A stretch of DNA of 46,642 nucleotides from Bacilli bacterium (GTDB lineage Bacteria > Bacillota_I > Bacilli_A > RF39 > UBA660): positions 1 to 46,642 of the forward strand of contig JAQVXV010000008.1 of the NCBI GenBank assembly GCA_028708945.1, written 5' to 3'. Below are positions 1 to 8,003 of the stretch, piece after piece. The position numbers and the translations under genes were made by a program. Below the pieces are notes generated by a model. It was not told where the DNA came from. It made no database searches and saw only the letters and a program-made list of their open reading frames with translations. Positions within the stretch are counted from its first letter, which is position 1. Every line of letters starts with the position of its first letter.

Positions 1-27
1 CATTTTTTTAATCTTATCTTCGATCAT
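1..27 (-). CDS. 5' end of an unidentified gene, cut by the window edge
   Basis: On the minus strand an ATG at 27-25 opens a frame reading MIEDKIKKM that stays open to the first base of the window. A GGAGG ribosome binding site lies four bases upstream (rev. comp. of 32-36), and an extended -10 (TGATATAAT, 81-89) lies further upstream. It is divergent from the CPBP protease gene. Nine residues are too few to name the product. The evidence that this is a real start is the ribosome binding site and promoter. Confidence 0.55.
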
Positions 28-44
28 AAAGCCTCCAAATTAAA

Positions 45-62
45 GAGTGGGTTAACCCACTC
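45..62. promoter_or_regulatory. perfect 18-bp palindrome, probable operator or leader hairpin
   Basis: GAGTGGGTT followed directly by AACCCACTC is an exact 18-bp palindrome. It sits between the extended -10 at 81-89 (minus strand) and the ribosome binding site of the leftward gene that starts at 27, so it would lie just after the transcription start. No T-run follows on either strand, so it does not look like an intrinsic terminator. A dimeric repressor site acting on the leftward gene is the simplest reading; an RNA hairpin in the leader is the alternative. Confidence 0.5.
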
Positions 63-80
63 AGTTGTAAATATAGTTTC

Positions 81-89
81 ATTATATCA
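81..89 (-). promoter_or_regulatory. extended -10 promoter for the leftward gene
   Basis: TGATATAAT on the minus strand, upstream of the leftward gene that starts at 27. No convincing -35 hexamer is present, as expected for an extended -10 promoter. Confidence 0.5.
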
Positions 90-138
90 TATAATTACTA
101 AAAAAATACTATTTTTAATGAAAAAAATAGATTTTTAA

Positions 139-147
139 TGATATAAT
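139..147 (+). promoter_or_regulatory. extended -10 promoter of the CPBP protease gene
   Basis: TGATATAAT on the plus strand ends 23 bases before the ATG at 171. An AGGAGA ribosome binding site (155-160) lies in between. The 5' leader would be very short. Confidence 0.55.
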
Positions 148-170
148 TATACCTAGGAGATGATAATTAT

Positions 171-893
171 ATGATTAAAGAACAGGTATTCAAAGAATTT
201 TTAAACGATATACGCAACTTAATTATTGGATTTAGCGTCGTTGTTCTTTATTTTTCATTCGATAAACTAGCTATTTGGGGATTAAATTTATTCACTATCG
301 ACTATGGATCATGGAGCCTTAATGCAAAATATGCTATTTCCTTAATGATTAGCATTTTATTAGCTTTAATTATTGTCTTAATTTATTTCAAATTATTAAA
401 AAAAGAATTTTTATTTTTTTTAAAACACAGAGATGAATACCTTAAAAAGTATATTAAATATTGGCTTTATGGTCTAATTGGAATGATATTTGCTAATTTA
501 ATATTGGTATTAATAAGTGGTAATATTGCAAATAATGAAGAAAATGTAAGAAATATTTTTTCTACTAGTCCTATATATATATATATATCTGCTGTTTTTA
601 TTGCACCATTAGTAGAAGAATTAGTCTTTAGATTATCGATTAGGAAGATTTTTCCTGTTTCAGATAAATTATATATCTTTATATCTGGTCTAGTTTTTGC
701 AGCATGTCATATAATTGGAAATGTAGAAATTCCTTTCGATATCCTATATATTTTTCCTTATATGTCACTAGGTCTATCGTTTAGTTACATATATACTAAA
801 ACAAATAATATTTTTTCAACTGTTGGATTCCACTTTATCCACAATGGTATAATGATGGCTATACAATTGTTTTCTCTTATCTTTATGGGGTGA
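171..893 (+). CDS. CPBP family intramembrane glutamic endopeptidase (CAAX/Abi type)
   Basis: A 240-residue polytopic membrane protein with about six hydrophobic segments. The C-terminal half has the CPBP signature: E149-E150 followed by R154 (EELVFR), H180 in an FAACH segment, and H221/H224-N225 in HFIHNG. These match the catalytic motifs of the Rce1/Abi superfamily of membrane proteases. Family members process membrane-bound peptides, bacteriocins or regulators; the substrate here is unknown. The ATG at 171 has an AGGAGA site ten bases upstream. The metallophosphoesterase gene starts four bases after the stop, so the two are probably co-transcribed. Confidence 0.85.
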   Translation: MIKEQVFKEFLNDIRNLIIGFSVVVLYFSFDKLAIWGLNLFTIDYGSWSLNAKYAISLMISILLALIIVLIYFKLLKKEFLFFLKHRDEYLKKYIKYWLYGLIGMIFANLILVLISGNIANNEENVRNIFSTSPIYIYISAVFIAPLVEELVFRLSIRKIFPVSDKLYIFISGLVFAACHIIGNVEIPFDILYIFPYMSLGLSFSYIYTKTNNIFSTVGFHFIHNGIMMAIQLFSLIFMG

Positions 894-897
894 TTAA

Positions 898-1746
898 ATG
901 AAGTTTAAAATTATATTTATTACTGTTATTTTTATTTTAGTGTTTTCAGGTTTTATGTTATATGGTCGCTATATATCGACTAATGGACTTGTTACTAAAG
1001 AATATAAAATAGTGAGTAAAAAATTAGATAAAAAATATCATGGTTTAAAGATTGTCCATATATCAGATTTACATTATGGGAGTACTATTTTTGAAAAAGA
1101 ACTAGATAAAATAGTTTCAGAGATTAATTTAATAAATCCTGATATTGTAGTATTTACAGGTGACTTATTTAAAACAGGTGATATTTTTGATTTAAATTTA
1201 AGTAATATTTCAAATCGATTAAAAAATATAAATACTAAAATTGGTAAATATTCTATTATGGGGAATCACGATTATGAAAATTTAAGTTCTTATAAAAAAG
1301 TAATTAAAGATAGTAATTTTACCGATTTAAACGATTCTTATGAATTAGTTTATAAAGACAGTAGCAAACCTATCTTAATAGCTGGTTTGAGTACTAATCT
1401 TTTTGGAACATTATCTTTAAAAGATAAAACGAATCCAATCATTGAATTTATAGATGTAACAGATACTACTTACAATATATTATTAATGCACGAACCAGAC
1501 TTTTTAACTGATTTTGATTATGGTATATTTGATTTAGTCTTGGCCGGTCATTCACACAATGGTCAAGTAAGATTACCGATTATTGGAGCTTTATATACTC
1601 CTTTTGGATCAAAAAAATATTACACCGAATATTATAAATTAAATAATACTGATTTATATATTTCTAGTGGACTAGGAACATCTTTATTCAACCTAAGATT
1701 TTTTAACAAACCATCTTTTAATTATTATCGTCTTACTAACTATTAA
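898..1746 (+). CDS. membrane-anchored metallophosphoesterase (YkuE/YaeI-like)
   Basis: 282 residues. The N-terminus has one hydrophobic anchor (about residues 4-22), then a calcineurin-like phosphoesterase domain. Visible metal-binding motifs: HISDLH (D57, H59), FTGDLF (G88, D89), MGNHDY (N123, H124), LMHEPD and AGHSHNGQ. Length and motif order fit the bacterial YkuE/YaeI group, which hydrolyse phosphoesters near the membrane (YaeI acts on UDP-2,3-diacylglucosamine in Gram-negatives). That substrate cannot be assumed in a Gram-positive. It follows the protease gene by four bases and is ended by a bidirectional terminator. Confidence 0.85.
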   Translation: MKFKIIFITVIFILVFSGFMLYGRYISTNGLVTKEYKIVSKKLDKKYHGLKIVHISDLHYGSTIFEKELDKIVSEINLINPDIVVFTGDLFKTGDIFDLNLSNISNRLKNINTKIGKYSIMGNHDYENLSSYKKVIKDSNFTDLNDSYELVYKDSSKPILIAGLSTNLFGTLSLKDKTNPIIEFIDVTDTTYNILLMHEPDFLTDFDYGIFDLVLAGHSHNGQVRLPIIGALYTPFGSKKYYTEYYKLNNTDLYISSGLGTSLFNLRFFNKPSFNYYRLTNY

Positions 1747-1766
1747 AAAAACTACTTACGTAGTTT
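1747..1766. terminator. bidirectional terminator between convergent genes
   Basis: AAAACTAC (1747-1754), loop TTAC, GTAGTTTT (1759-1766). The stem has A-runs on the left arm and T-runs on the right, so it can work in both directions between the phosphoesterase gene and the convergent gene ending at 1766. Confidence 0.7.
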
Positions 1767-2491
1767 TATATAAATAAAGATAATATAAATATTGTCGTTA
1801 TTACTATTAAAAATAAAATTATCGATAACATAACTTTAATGATTTTGTTATCTTTTTTTATCTCTGTATTCATATCTTTCAGTTTTTCAAAATCTTTTTC
1901 TTGTATCCCAACATTAGATGTATAAAAAGAGCGATCAATATTTTCTATCTCTGTTTTTTTAGTATTTTCAATATTTTGTGTACTTTGTAAATCATCAAAT
2001 AAATCTGCTGCTAATGATCTATCATCCATTTTATTTATCATCGTTGCACTAGTAACAGTATGAATCATTTCTTTTAATTTGTCTTCTTGACTTCTTTCTT
2101 CTTGATTTCTTTTAATATTTATTCCTTTTAAAATATCATATTCCGTATTTTTAAAACTACGATATTTACTATCATCTTCTTCTTTTTCTTCTTTAGCTTT
2201 ATTTAAAATATCCCTAATGTCATAACTTTTTTCTTCTTCTAACATATAATTAGTTGGATAATTTATATCACTAATATCTTTTACAATGCGACTTCTTTTT
2301 TCTTCATCGTTATTTAATAACTCTTTGATTTTAGTTATATCAACTTCATTTGCTTTCGGCGAAGTTACAACACCTTCGATATTAGTATACTCAACATTAT
2401 CATATATATTTTTATATAATTCCTCATTCAATTGAGTTCTTTTTGTTTTATCACCATCGTTAGATTGATATTTTTCCATTCGACTTTGCAT
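1766..2491 (-). CDS. hypothetical charged protein with a C-terminal membrane anchor
   Basis: A 241-residue protein rich in Lys, Glu, Asp and Asn, with no recognisable domain, ending in one strongly hydrophobic segment of about 22 residues just before the C-terminus, i.e. tail-anchored with a cytosolic body. I chose the ATG at 2491 because GAGGTGG lies four bases before it; a frame start 30 bases upstream has no such site. A TGCTATTAT -10-like element lies just upstream. Other Bacillota carry anchored proteins such as YpbE near the ferredoxin and ypbG-type genes, but I see no LysM domain here, so I do not transfer that name. Confidence 0.6.
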   Translation of the reverse strand: MQSRMEKYQSNDGDKTKRTQLNEELYKNIYDNVEYTNIEGVVTSPKANEVDITKIKELLNNDEEKRSRIVKDISDINYPTNYMLEEEKSYDIRDILNKAKEEKEEDDSKYRSFKNTEYDILKGINIKRNQEERSQEDKLKEMIHTVTSATMINKMDDRSLAADLFDDLQSTQNIENTKKTEIENIDRSFYTSNVGIQEKDFEKLKDMNTEIKKDNKIIKVMLSIILFLIVITTIFILSLFI

Positions 2492-2545
2492 TGTAACCAC
2501 CTCACTAAAATAATAGCACATTTTTATGTTTTTTAAAATACTATC

Positions 2546-2574
2546 TTGCTTTTTTTCTCCTAGTTTACTATAAT
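2546..2574 (+). promoter_or_regulatory. sigma-A promoter of the ferredoxin gene
   Basis: TTGCTT (2546-2551), 17-bp spacer, TATAAT (2569-2574). An AGGAGG site starts seven bases after the -10, so the leader is minimal. Confidence 0.7.
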
Positions 2575-2592
2575 TGTCATAGGAGGATTTGT

Positions 2593-2787
2593 ATGAAAGT
2601 AAAAGTAAATAAAGAAGATTGTATCGGATGCGGAGCGTGTCATGCTATTGCACCAGAAGTATTTGAAATGGATGACGAAGGCTTTGCAACCGTTATTGTT
2701 GATGTAGTTGATAAAGATATGGAAGATGATGTTAGAGACGCTGTTGAAGGTTGCCCTACTAACGCCATCGTATACACAGAAGAATAA
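2593..2787 (+). CDS. fer: [4Fe-4S] ferredoxin
   Basis: A 64-residue acidic ferredoxin. The N-terminal cluster motif CIGCGAC provides three cysteines (CxxCxxC) and the fourth comes from GCPT near the C-terminus, so it carries one cluster of the Bacillus-type monocluster ferredoxins. These transfer single electrons in the cytosol between redox enzymes. An AGGAGG ribosome binding site (2581-2586) fixes the start. It is transcribed alone from its own promoter and closed by a hairpin shared with the convergent rluB. Confidence 0.92.
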   Translation: MKVKVNKEDCIGCGACHAIAPEVFEMDDEGFATVIVDVVDKDMEDDVRDAVEGCPTNAIVYTEE

Positions 2788-2804
2788 AACACTTATTGTG
2801 TTTT
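2786..2804. terminator. bidirectional terminator, ferredoxin / rluB
   Basis: AAAACAC (2786-2792), loop TTATT, GTGTTTT (2798-2804), followed by more T residues. It overlaps the stop codon region of both convergent genes. Confidence 0.75.
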
Positions 2805-3518
2805 TTTATTTTGTCCTAAACTATAGAGTTGTTTTACCTCTTTAGGATTAATATATCTATATTCCCCAGATTTTAATCCTCTTAAATCTAAAAAAGCAAT
2901 TTTTTCTCTTTTTAATTTTATTACTTCATAGTTTAAAGCTTTAAACATTTTTTTTACTTGATGGTTTTTTCCCTCATAGATAGTCAATTCAACCAACGAT
3001 GTATTGGTTTTTTTGTCTATTTTTTTAATTCTTGCTTTAGCTTTACTTGTTTTAACATTGTCAATTAGAACGCCATTTTTTAAAATTTCAATATCTTTTT
3101 TATTTATAAGTCCCTTTATTTTAACTACATATACTTTTTCGATTTGATTTTTAGGATGAGTTAACATATTCGTTAATTCACCATCATTTGTTAATATTAA
3201 AAGACCACTAGTGTCATAATCTAATCTACCAACGGGATAAATTCTATTAGTTGTTTTTATTAAATCAACGACTGTTTTACGATCTTTATCATCACTTGTC
3301 GTAGTTACTACACCTCTTGGTTTATATAATAAAACATATTCTTTTTCATCATTTGAAAGTGTTTTCCCATCAATAGTTATTATGTCACTTCCAGATACCT
3401 TAGAACCTATTTGTGCTAAATCACCATTTATTAATACTTTTCCTTGTAAAATTAATTCTTCAGCTTTCCTTCTTGAACAATAACCTTTATTTGCAATCAC
3501 TTTTTGAATTCTTTCCAT
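2793..3518 (-). CDS. rluB: 23S rRNA pseudouridine synthase RluB/RsuA family
   Basis: 241 residues. The N-terminal S4 RNA-binding domain (about 2-45, ERIQKVIANKGYCSRRKAEE) is followed by the RsuA-type catalytic domain with GRLDYDTSGLLILTNDG (catalytic Asp about residue 100). Such enzymes make pseudouridine in rRNA (RluB: 23S position 2605 in E. coli). It lies 41 bases downstream of spmB in the order dacB-spmA-spmB-rluB, as in B. subtilis (rluB = ypuL). No promoter stands out in the gap, so read-through from the spm operon is likely. RsuA/RluB specificity is decided mainly by context. Confidence 0.85.
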   Translation of the reverse strand: MERIQKVIANKGYCSRRKAEELILQGKVLINGDLAQIGSKVSGSDIITIDGKTLSNDEKEYVLLYKPRGVVTTTSDDKDRKTVVDLIKTTNRIYPVGRLDYDTSGLLILTNDGELTNMLTHPKNQIEKVYVVKIKGLINKKDIEILKNGVLIDNVKTSKAKARIKKIDKKTNTSLVELTIYEGKNHQVKKMFKALNYEVIKLKREKIAFLDLRGLKSGEYRYINPKEVKQLYSLGQNKKTQ

Positions 3519-3559
3519 AAAATCACCTAAGTTAATTATACTTTAATCTCAAAGAATAT

Positions 3560-4072
3560 TCAATTAAATAAAATGTTTACTACTATAACACTACAGATAA
3601 TTGCAATTAAATCAGAAATTAATCCAGCCCACAATGCATACTTTATTTTTTTAATACCAATACTTCCAAAATACAACGTTAAAACATACAAAGTTGTATC
3701 ATTAGTACCTTGTATTACAGACGCTAAACGTCCAAGAAAACTATCAGGTCCATGTTGATTTAACAAATTATTTAAAATTGCTAGGGAAGAATTTCCAGAA
3801 ATTGGTCTCATAATAGCCATAGGAATTATCTCTATTGGAATATGTATAAAATCAAATAACGGTGATAAAAAATCAGTAAGATATGTTAAAATATTACTTT
3901 TTAAAAATATATTAATTGCTAAAAGCATTCCTAATAAATTAGGAAACAACATCAAGATCATTTCAAAACTTTCTTTAGATCCCTCAATAAAAGTATCATA
4001 AACATTTACCTTTTTATAAACCCCATACATAATAATTATTAAAACCATTAAAGGTATTATTAGTTTTGTCAT
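3560..4072 (-). CDS. spmB: spore maturation protein SpmB
   Basis: A 170-residue polytopic membrane protein with a nucleoside-recognition (Gate) type domain; visible segments include MAIMRPISGNSSLAILNNLL and QGTNDTTLYVLTLYFGSIG. In B. subtilis SpmA and SpmB are needed for full dehydration of the spore core. I chose the ATG at 4072, which has AAAGGTGG upstream; a longer frame beginning at 4090 would start inside that ribosome binding site. The start lies directly beside the spmA stop (4074-4076), so the pair is translationally coupled. Confidence 0.9.
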   Translation of the reverse strand: MTKLIIPLMVLIIIMYGVYKKVNVYDTFIEGSKESFEMILMLFPNLLGMLLAINIFLKSNILTYLTDFLSPLFDFIHIPIEIIPMAIMRPISGNSSLAILNNLLNQHGPDSFLGRLASVIQGTNDTTLYVLTLYFGSIGIKKIKYALWAGLISDLIAIICSVIVVNILFN

Positions 4073-4073
4073 A

Positions 4074-4649
4074 TTACCACCTTTTCGCAAAAATTCTATC
4101 GACTATTATTGCCAGTAAAAGAGCGATAACTGTAACGATTATACAAGCTAAGATTATTTCAGTTGGATTTTGACTATTATAAAGCATTCTTAAAGAAATT
4201 ATCGTCGTTGGAACAATAGTTACTCCACTAGTATTTATAACTAAAAAAGTAATCATACTTCTACTAGCAGTATCTTTATTAGGATTTAGCTCCTGTAAAG
4301 ATTTCATAGCTTTAAGTCCAAAAGGAGTTGCGGCATTTCCTAACCCTAACATATTTATAACTATATTAGAAGCAATAAATCCAATTGATTCATGTCCTTT
4401 TGGTATTTCATCGAATAATTTTCCTAATAAAGGTTCAATAAGTTTAGAAAATTTGCTCATTAGTCCAGATACTTTAGCAATATTCATAATTCCTAACCAT
4501 AAAGCCATAACTGGGAATATTTTAATTATCATATTAAAACAAGTGTCAGCACTTTCAAATATTATTTTATTAACAGCCTCAATATTACCTGTTAAAAATG
4601 CAAAAACTATTCCAATTATTATAAAAAAAGCCCATACCTTATTTACCAT
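4074..4649 (-). CDS. spmA: spore maturation protein SpmA
   Basis: A 191-residue membrane protein of the SpmA/nucleoside-recognition family. Recognisable segments: IFPVMALWLGIMNIAKVSGL, GLGNAATPFGLKAMKSLQEL and the NTSGVTIVPTTIISLR stretch. It acts with SpmB in the developing spore membrane to lower core water content. Its ATG lies inside the last codons of dacB (11-base overlap), and its stop touches the start of spmB, which shows a tight operon. Confidence 0.92.
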   Translation of the reverse strand: MVNKVWAFFIIIGIVFAFLTGNIEAVNKIIFESADTCFNMIIKIFPVMALWLGIMNIAKVSGLMSKFSKLIEPLLGKLFDEIPKGHESIGFIASNIVINMLGLGNAATPFGLKAMKSLQELNPNKDTASRSMITFLVINTSGVTIVPTTIISLRMLYNSQNPTEIILACIIVTVIALLLAIIVDRIFAKRW

Positions 4650-5694
4650 TAAACCACTTTTTCATAAGTTGTAAGATAGTTATCTTTTCTTTTTGTAATT
4701 TAACATATAAAACATCTTCATATATTACTTCATCTCCTAACAAAACTTTAACCCTTCCGATTGAATCTTTATCTTTATAGTTATATTTTTTTTCAACTTC
4801 AAACTTTAATATAATATTGTTTTGTTCTGATTTATTTAAAGGATAAGAAAAATCATTTTCAATATATATAGAATTTCTTTTATAATGATTTTCATCAACA
4901 ATATTAATAGTTCCTTTTTTTAATATTTTAAAACTATTATATTCTTCAAACTTTTCTTCATATAATCTCTTATGATTTTCAAAATCATTGCCATCATTTA
5001 AAGTAACAGCAACAAGGTGAAGATCATCTTTATAGGCAGTTGTAACTAAAGTCCTTTTTGCTTTTTCTGTAAAACCCGTTTTCCCTCCAGTTGTGTATTT
5101 ATACATATTTAACAACTTATTTTTATTTATCCATAAATATGTAGTTCTGCTAGTTGTAACTTTATACTTTTTTGTTCTAACTATTTTCTGATAAGTTTCA
5201 TTTTTCATAGCATAACTTGTTAAAATGGCCATATCATATGCTGAAGAATAGTTTCCTTTATCCCCATCTAATCCACTAGGATTATTAAAAACAGTATTTT
5301 TCATACCAATTGAAGATGCTTTTTCATTCATCAAACTGACAAACTTATTTACACTACCAGAAACATTATAGGCAATTGCTAAAGCAGCATCATTTCCACT
5401 TCTAAGCATCAAACCATAAAGTAAATCAATCAACTTTATCTCTTCGTCTTGTTGAATATAGATTCCAGATCCATAGGCCTCTTCAATTTCATTACCAATT
5501 ATGACTTCTTCATCTAAATCTCCATTTTCAATTGCAACAATAGCAGTCATAATTTTAGATATTGAAGCAACACTTCTTACATCGTGAATATTGTTACTAT
5601 ATAAAATTCTATTACTATCTATATCCATTACAATTGTCGATGTTGCTTTTACTCTTATTGGCAATAACAATAGTAATAATAATATTTTCTTCAT
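4639..5694 (-). CDS. dacB: D-alanyl-D-alanine carboxypeptidase (PBP5*-like, spore cortex)
   Basis: 351 residues with an N-terminal signal peptide (MKKILLLLLLLP). The serine peptidase S11 motifs are present: SISK (S44, K47), SGN (99-101) and KTG (205-207), followed by a beta-rich C-terminal domain. The enzyme removes the terminal D-Ala from peptidoglycan stem peptides. The assignment to DacB rather than DacA/DacF rests on the neighbours spmA and spmB, as in B. subtilis, where it is made in the mother cell and limits cortex cross-linking. An upstream terminator ends 26 bases before the start, so the promoter must be compact; a CATATCTT sequence there resembles a sigma-E -10 only weakly. Confidence 0.88.
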   Translation of the reverse strand: MKKILLLLLLLPIRVKATSTIVMDIDSNRILYSNNIHDVRSVASISKIMTAIVAIENGDLDEEVIIGNEIEEAYGSGIYIQQDEEIKLIDLLYGLMLRSGNDAALAIAYNVSGSVNKFVSLMNEKASSIGMKNTVFNNPSGLDGDKGNYSSAYDMAILTSYAMKNETYQKIVRTKKYKVTTSRTTYLWINKNKLLNMYKYTTGGKTGFTEKAKRTLVTTAYKDDLHLVAVTLNDGNDFENHKRLYEEKFEEYNSFKILKKGTINIVDENHYKRNSIYIENDFSYPLNKSEQNNIILKFEVEKKYNYKDKDSIGRVKVLLGDEVIYEDVLYVKLQKEKITILQLMKKWFNGK

Positions 5695-5717
5695 TAGATC
5701 ACCTATAAAAAGATATG

Positions 5718-5742
5718 AAAAAAGGACTACTTTTAGTCCTTT
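5718..5742 (-). terminator. terminator after the 92-residue gene
   Basis: AAAGGACTA (5721-5729), loop CTTT, TAGTCCTTT (5734-5742). Read on the minus strand it is followed by a run of T, so it ends the gene whose stop is at 5741 and insulates dacB. Confidence 0.8.
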
Positions 5743-6019
5743 ATTTTTTAGTATTACAATAATAATCTCGCTCTGATAATGTTTTAGATAATTCTTCTAA
5801 ATCAGAGTCAACTTCTTCATTATTTATAACATCTTCTATTTTAAAGATTAACATTTTTAAATTCATACAATCATTAAATTCTATCTTATATTTGTTCAAT
5901 ATCGAAATATTTTTGTCACTTAATAACAATCCGTTTTTTTGTATTTTTAACATAGTTTTTTCAATATCAATATTTTCTAATAATTCATCAACCGAATAAT
6001 TTTTCCCATTTATAATCAT
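5741..6019 (-). CDS. small hypothetical protein
   Basis: A 92-residue soluble protein that I do not recognise. It is helical and charged, ends in an acidic stretch and a CNTKK tail, and has no transmembrane segment. AGGAGAATAAT gives a good ribosome binding site. It starts one base after the stop of the VOC gene, so the two are co-transcribed and end at the hairpin at 5718-5742. Confidence 0.6.
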   Translation of the reverse strand: MIINGKNYSVDELLENIDIEKTMLKIQKNGLLLSDKNISILNKYKIEFNDCMNLKMLIFKIEDVINNEEVDSDLEELSKTLSERDYYCNTKK

Positions 6020-6020
6020 A

Positions 6021-6446
6021 TTATTCTCCTAATTTATATTCACCTATGTCTTGATTAAACCTAAGTAGATAACCATCTGGATCCATGATTAAAAATTCTC
6101 TATTACCTAACATTATATCATTTTGTCGATAATAATTATCTTTCATTTCTATAAATATCTTATGTTTTTTTGAATTGATTCGATTATATATTTCTTCCAC
6201 ATTAGATACTTCAATACTTAAATTTATTCCTCTTCCAAAAGGATAATCCATATCTCCTGTTATCCAATTATCATCTTCAGTTAACTGATTTAACATTATT
6301 TGAATGTCATCTTTTAACTGTAGAAATACAAAGCCATTTTCAACTCTTTCATACATTAATTCAAAGCCTAAAATATCAACGTAAAATTCTTTGCTCTTTT
6401 TTATATCGGTCACTAATAATTCTGGAATCATCTTATTAAATTTCAT
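6021..6446 (-). CDS. VOC family (glyoxalase/bleomycin-resistance fold) protein
   Basis: 141 residues with the two-module vicinal-oxygen-chelate pattern: an N-terminal PELLVTDIKKSKEFYVDILG segment, a central GRGINLSIEV strand and a C-terminal FLIMDPDGYLLRF strand. The family includes glyoxalase I, extradiol dioxygenases and bleomycin-binding proteins. The length and the RGINLSIEV segment suggest the bleomycin-resistance-like group, but a binding role cannot be read from sequence alone. Transcribed from TGATATAAT at 6462-6470, with the ribosome binding site immediately after it. Confidence 0.8.
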   Translation of the reverse strand: MKFNKMIPELLVTDIKKSKEFYVDILGFELMYERVENGFVFLQLKDDIQIMLNQLTEDDNWITGDMDYPFGRGINLSIEVSNVEEIYNRINSKKHKIFIEMKDNYYRQNDIMLGNREFLIMDPDGYLLRFNQDIGEYKLGE

Positions 6447-6461
6447 ACTATCACCACCTTA

Positions 6462-6470
6462 ATTATATCA
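6462..6470 (-). promoter_or_regulatory. extended -10 promoter of the VOC gene
   Basis: TGATATAAT on the minus strand, 15 bases before the ATG at 6446. It begins directly after the T-run of the preceding terminator (6472-6493). Confidence 0.65.
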
Positions 6471-6471
6471 C

Positions 6472-6493
6472 AAAAAAATCCACTAAGTGGATT
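6472..6493 (-). terminator. terminator after the lipoprotein gene
   Basis: AATCCACT (6477-6484) and AGTGGATT (6486-6493), with seven T residues following on the minus strand (6478-6472). It overlaps the stop codon of the lipoprotein gene. Confidence 0.8.
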
Positions 6494-7025
6494 AATACAT
6501 ATAAATTCCGTTGATTTTATCAATATCAGTTGATGGCAGATCATCTAAAGTCCAATTTTTATCAGTTTTAGTTAACTTCAATTCTAATGTATATTTTACT
6601 GTATCCTTTACTTCTTTTAATTTTTTTAACTTGTAGTCAACGAACAATGATTCATTATGTTCTCCATTTTCAACAAACTCCTCAGGATGATCTTCTAAAT
6701 ATCTATTAGCGTCATTAATTACCTTGGAATAATCAATAACCTCTACCTCGACAGTTACAATTGCCTCATCACCTTGAACTTCTTCATCTTTAACCTTATA
6801 TGACATCTTAGGATAGTTATTTTTAATAATTTCTCTATATTCATCTCTTTGATTTGAATTGAAAGATTCTTCAAGTGCTACTACAGAATCTAAGTCATCA
6901 GTAACCTCTTTGTCTAAAGTTTGATACTTATTAAGAAACATTTCTACTTGTCTTGTTGGAGTGTTATTTAAACTATCACAGCCTACAAATAAAAGAATAC
7001 TAATAAATAATAATATTTTTTTCAT
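6492..7025 (-). CDS. putative lipoprotein of unknown function
   Basis: 177 residues. The N-terminus is a lipoprotein signal peptide with lipobox LFVGC (Cys16 lipidated), so it should be anchored on the outer face of the membrane. The mature part is charged and helix-rich, with a central beta segment EAIVTVEVEVIDYS and a C-terminal LELKLTKTDKNWTLDDLP, a pattern shared by NTF2-like or DUF4878-type lipoproteins. I do not recognise a specific family. An AGGAGG site precedes the ATG. It lies 39 bases after the 208-residue gene and probably shares its transcript. Confidence 0.65.
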   Translation of the reverse strand: MKKILLFISILLFVGCDSLNNTPTRQVEMFLNKYQTLDKEVTDDLDSVVALEESFNSNQRDEYREIIKNNYPKMSYKVKDEEVQGDEAIVTVEVEVIDYSKVINDANRYLEDHPEEFVENGEHNESLFVDYKLKKLKEVKDTVKYTLELKLTKTDKNWTLDDLPSTDIDKINGIYMY

Positions 7026-7064
7026 AAATTCCTCCTATTCATATTCTTTCTAAATTCTATCTTT

Positions 7065-7691
7065 TTATACATTTGAAATAAGTTTAAATAAAGATTCTAA
7101 CGTATTTGATATATTTTCATCGTTAATATTTTTCTTTAATTCTTCGACAATCTTAAAAAGATCTTCTTCTTTTTTATTAAAACATTCAAAAAAAATGTAT
7201 TTTAATTTATCTTCTTCTTTTTGTTGCACTAATTTATTTATTTCCTCATTCAAATAAATCTTTTTTTCATATTCTTTTTTTGTTTCAAAAAGAAGTTCTC
7301 TATTTTTTTCAATTACTTCATAATTAATAAGGCTATAATCCATTCTTTCACAAACTTCTATTATTTCTTCTTCTTCGTCTAGTAATAATAAACTTTTATA
7401 TTTATTAATACCATTTTCAAATTTTATTGCTATAGCTTCTTTACCATTTGAAAATAAAGATACCTCATCTATAATTTGTCTATCTTCAAAAATTTCACAT
7501 CTTTTTTTTATCTTAGTAATGAAATTTTGTTCTACTTTTATTTTATTATATTTTATATCCCTATACGTCTTATTATTTATTTTAAAAACAGGTACCTTTC
7601 TTATATGAGTTATATCATCTGTAGTATTCCAATCATAAAAATCATATAAATTTGTATCAAAATTTAAAAGAATATCATATATATAATTCAT
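7065..7691 (-). CDS. hypothetical soluble protein
   Basis: 208 residues, acidic, not recognised. The N-terminal half is beta-rich and includes a PVFKINNKTYRDIKY segment; the C-terminal half is a long charged helix (coiled-coil-like, about residues 140-190). AGGAGG lies five bases before the ATG. The start overlaps the end of the upstream 73-residue membrane protein gene by 17 bases, so the two are translationally coupled and may act together. Confidence 0.6.
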   Translation of the reverse strand: MNYIYDILLNFDTNLYDFYDWNTTDDITHIRKVPVFKINNKTYRDIKYNKIKVEQNFITKIKKRCEIFEDRQIIDEVSLFSNGKEAIAIKFENGINKYKSLLLLDEEEEIIEVCERMDYSLINYEVIEKNRELLFETKKEYEKKIYLNEEINKLVQQKEEDKLKYIFFECFNKKEEDLFKIVEELKKNINDENISNTLESLFKLISNV

Positions 7692-7896
7692 TTTTTCCTC
7701 CTGGCAAATATATTGTGCACAACATAATCAAAAATCCAATTAACGCATTTAAGCATTCTATTCTCCTAATTATAAATTGAACATATTCTTTAAAATTATA
7801 CCCAACAGTGAGCAAATTTAGATAACTTATTATATAAACTAAACCTATTATAGTAAGACCAAAACCAATTAAAAAAAATAGTATTCTGATGGACAT
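7675..7896 (-). CDS. small two-helix membrane protein
   Basis: 73 residues with two hydrophobic segments (about 4-28 and 48-65) joined by a short charged loop. I do not recognise a family. GGTGATAAT precedes the ATG. It is the first gene of a probable operon with the 208-residue protein and the lipoprotein. Confidence 0.55.
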   Translation of the reverse strand: MSIRILFFLIGFGLTIIGLVYIISYLNLLTVGYNFKEYVQFIIRRIECLNALIGFLIMLCTIYLPGGKNELYI

Positions 7897-8003
7897 ATTA
7901 TCACCTACTTAATTTTATTTGTTTTATATTTTTAAATTACAGTATAAACTTTATTTTATTTTACACTTTCGAATTGTTTTTCAACTTTTAATTTATTCTT
8001 ATA

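Noticed and set aside
3573..3758. Plus-strand frames inside spmB, spmA, gerA-C and similar long genes
   Set aside because: They are antisense shadows of clearly conserved proteins and lack ribosome binding sites.
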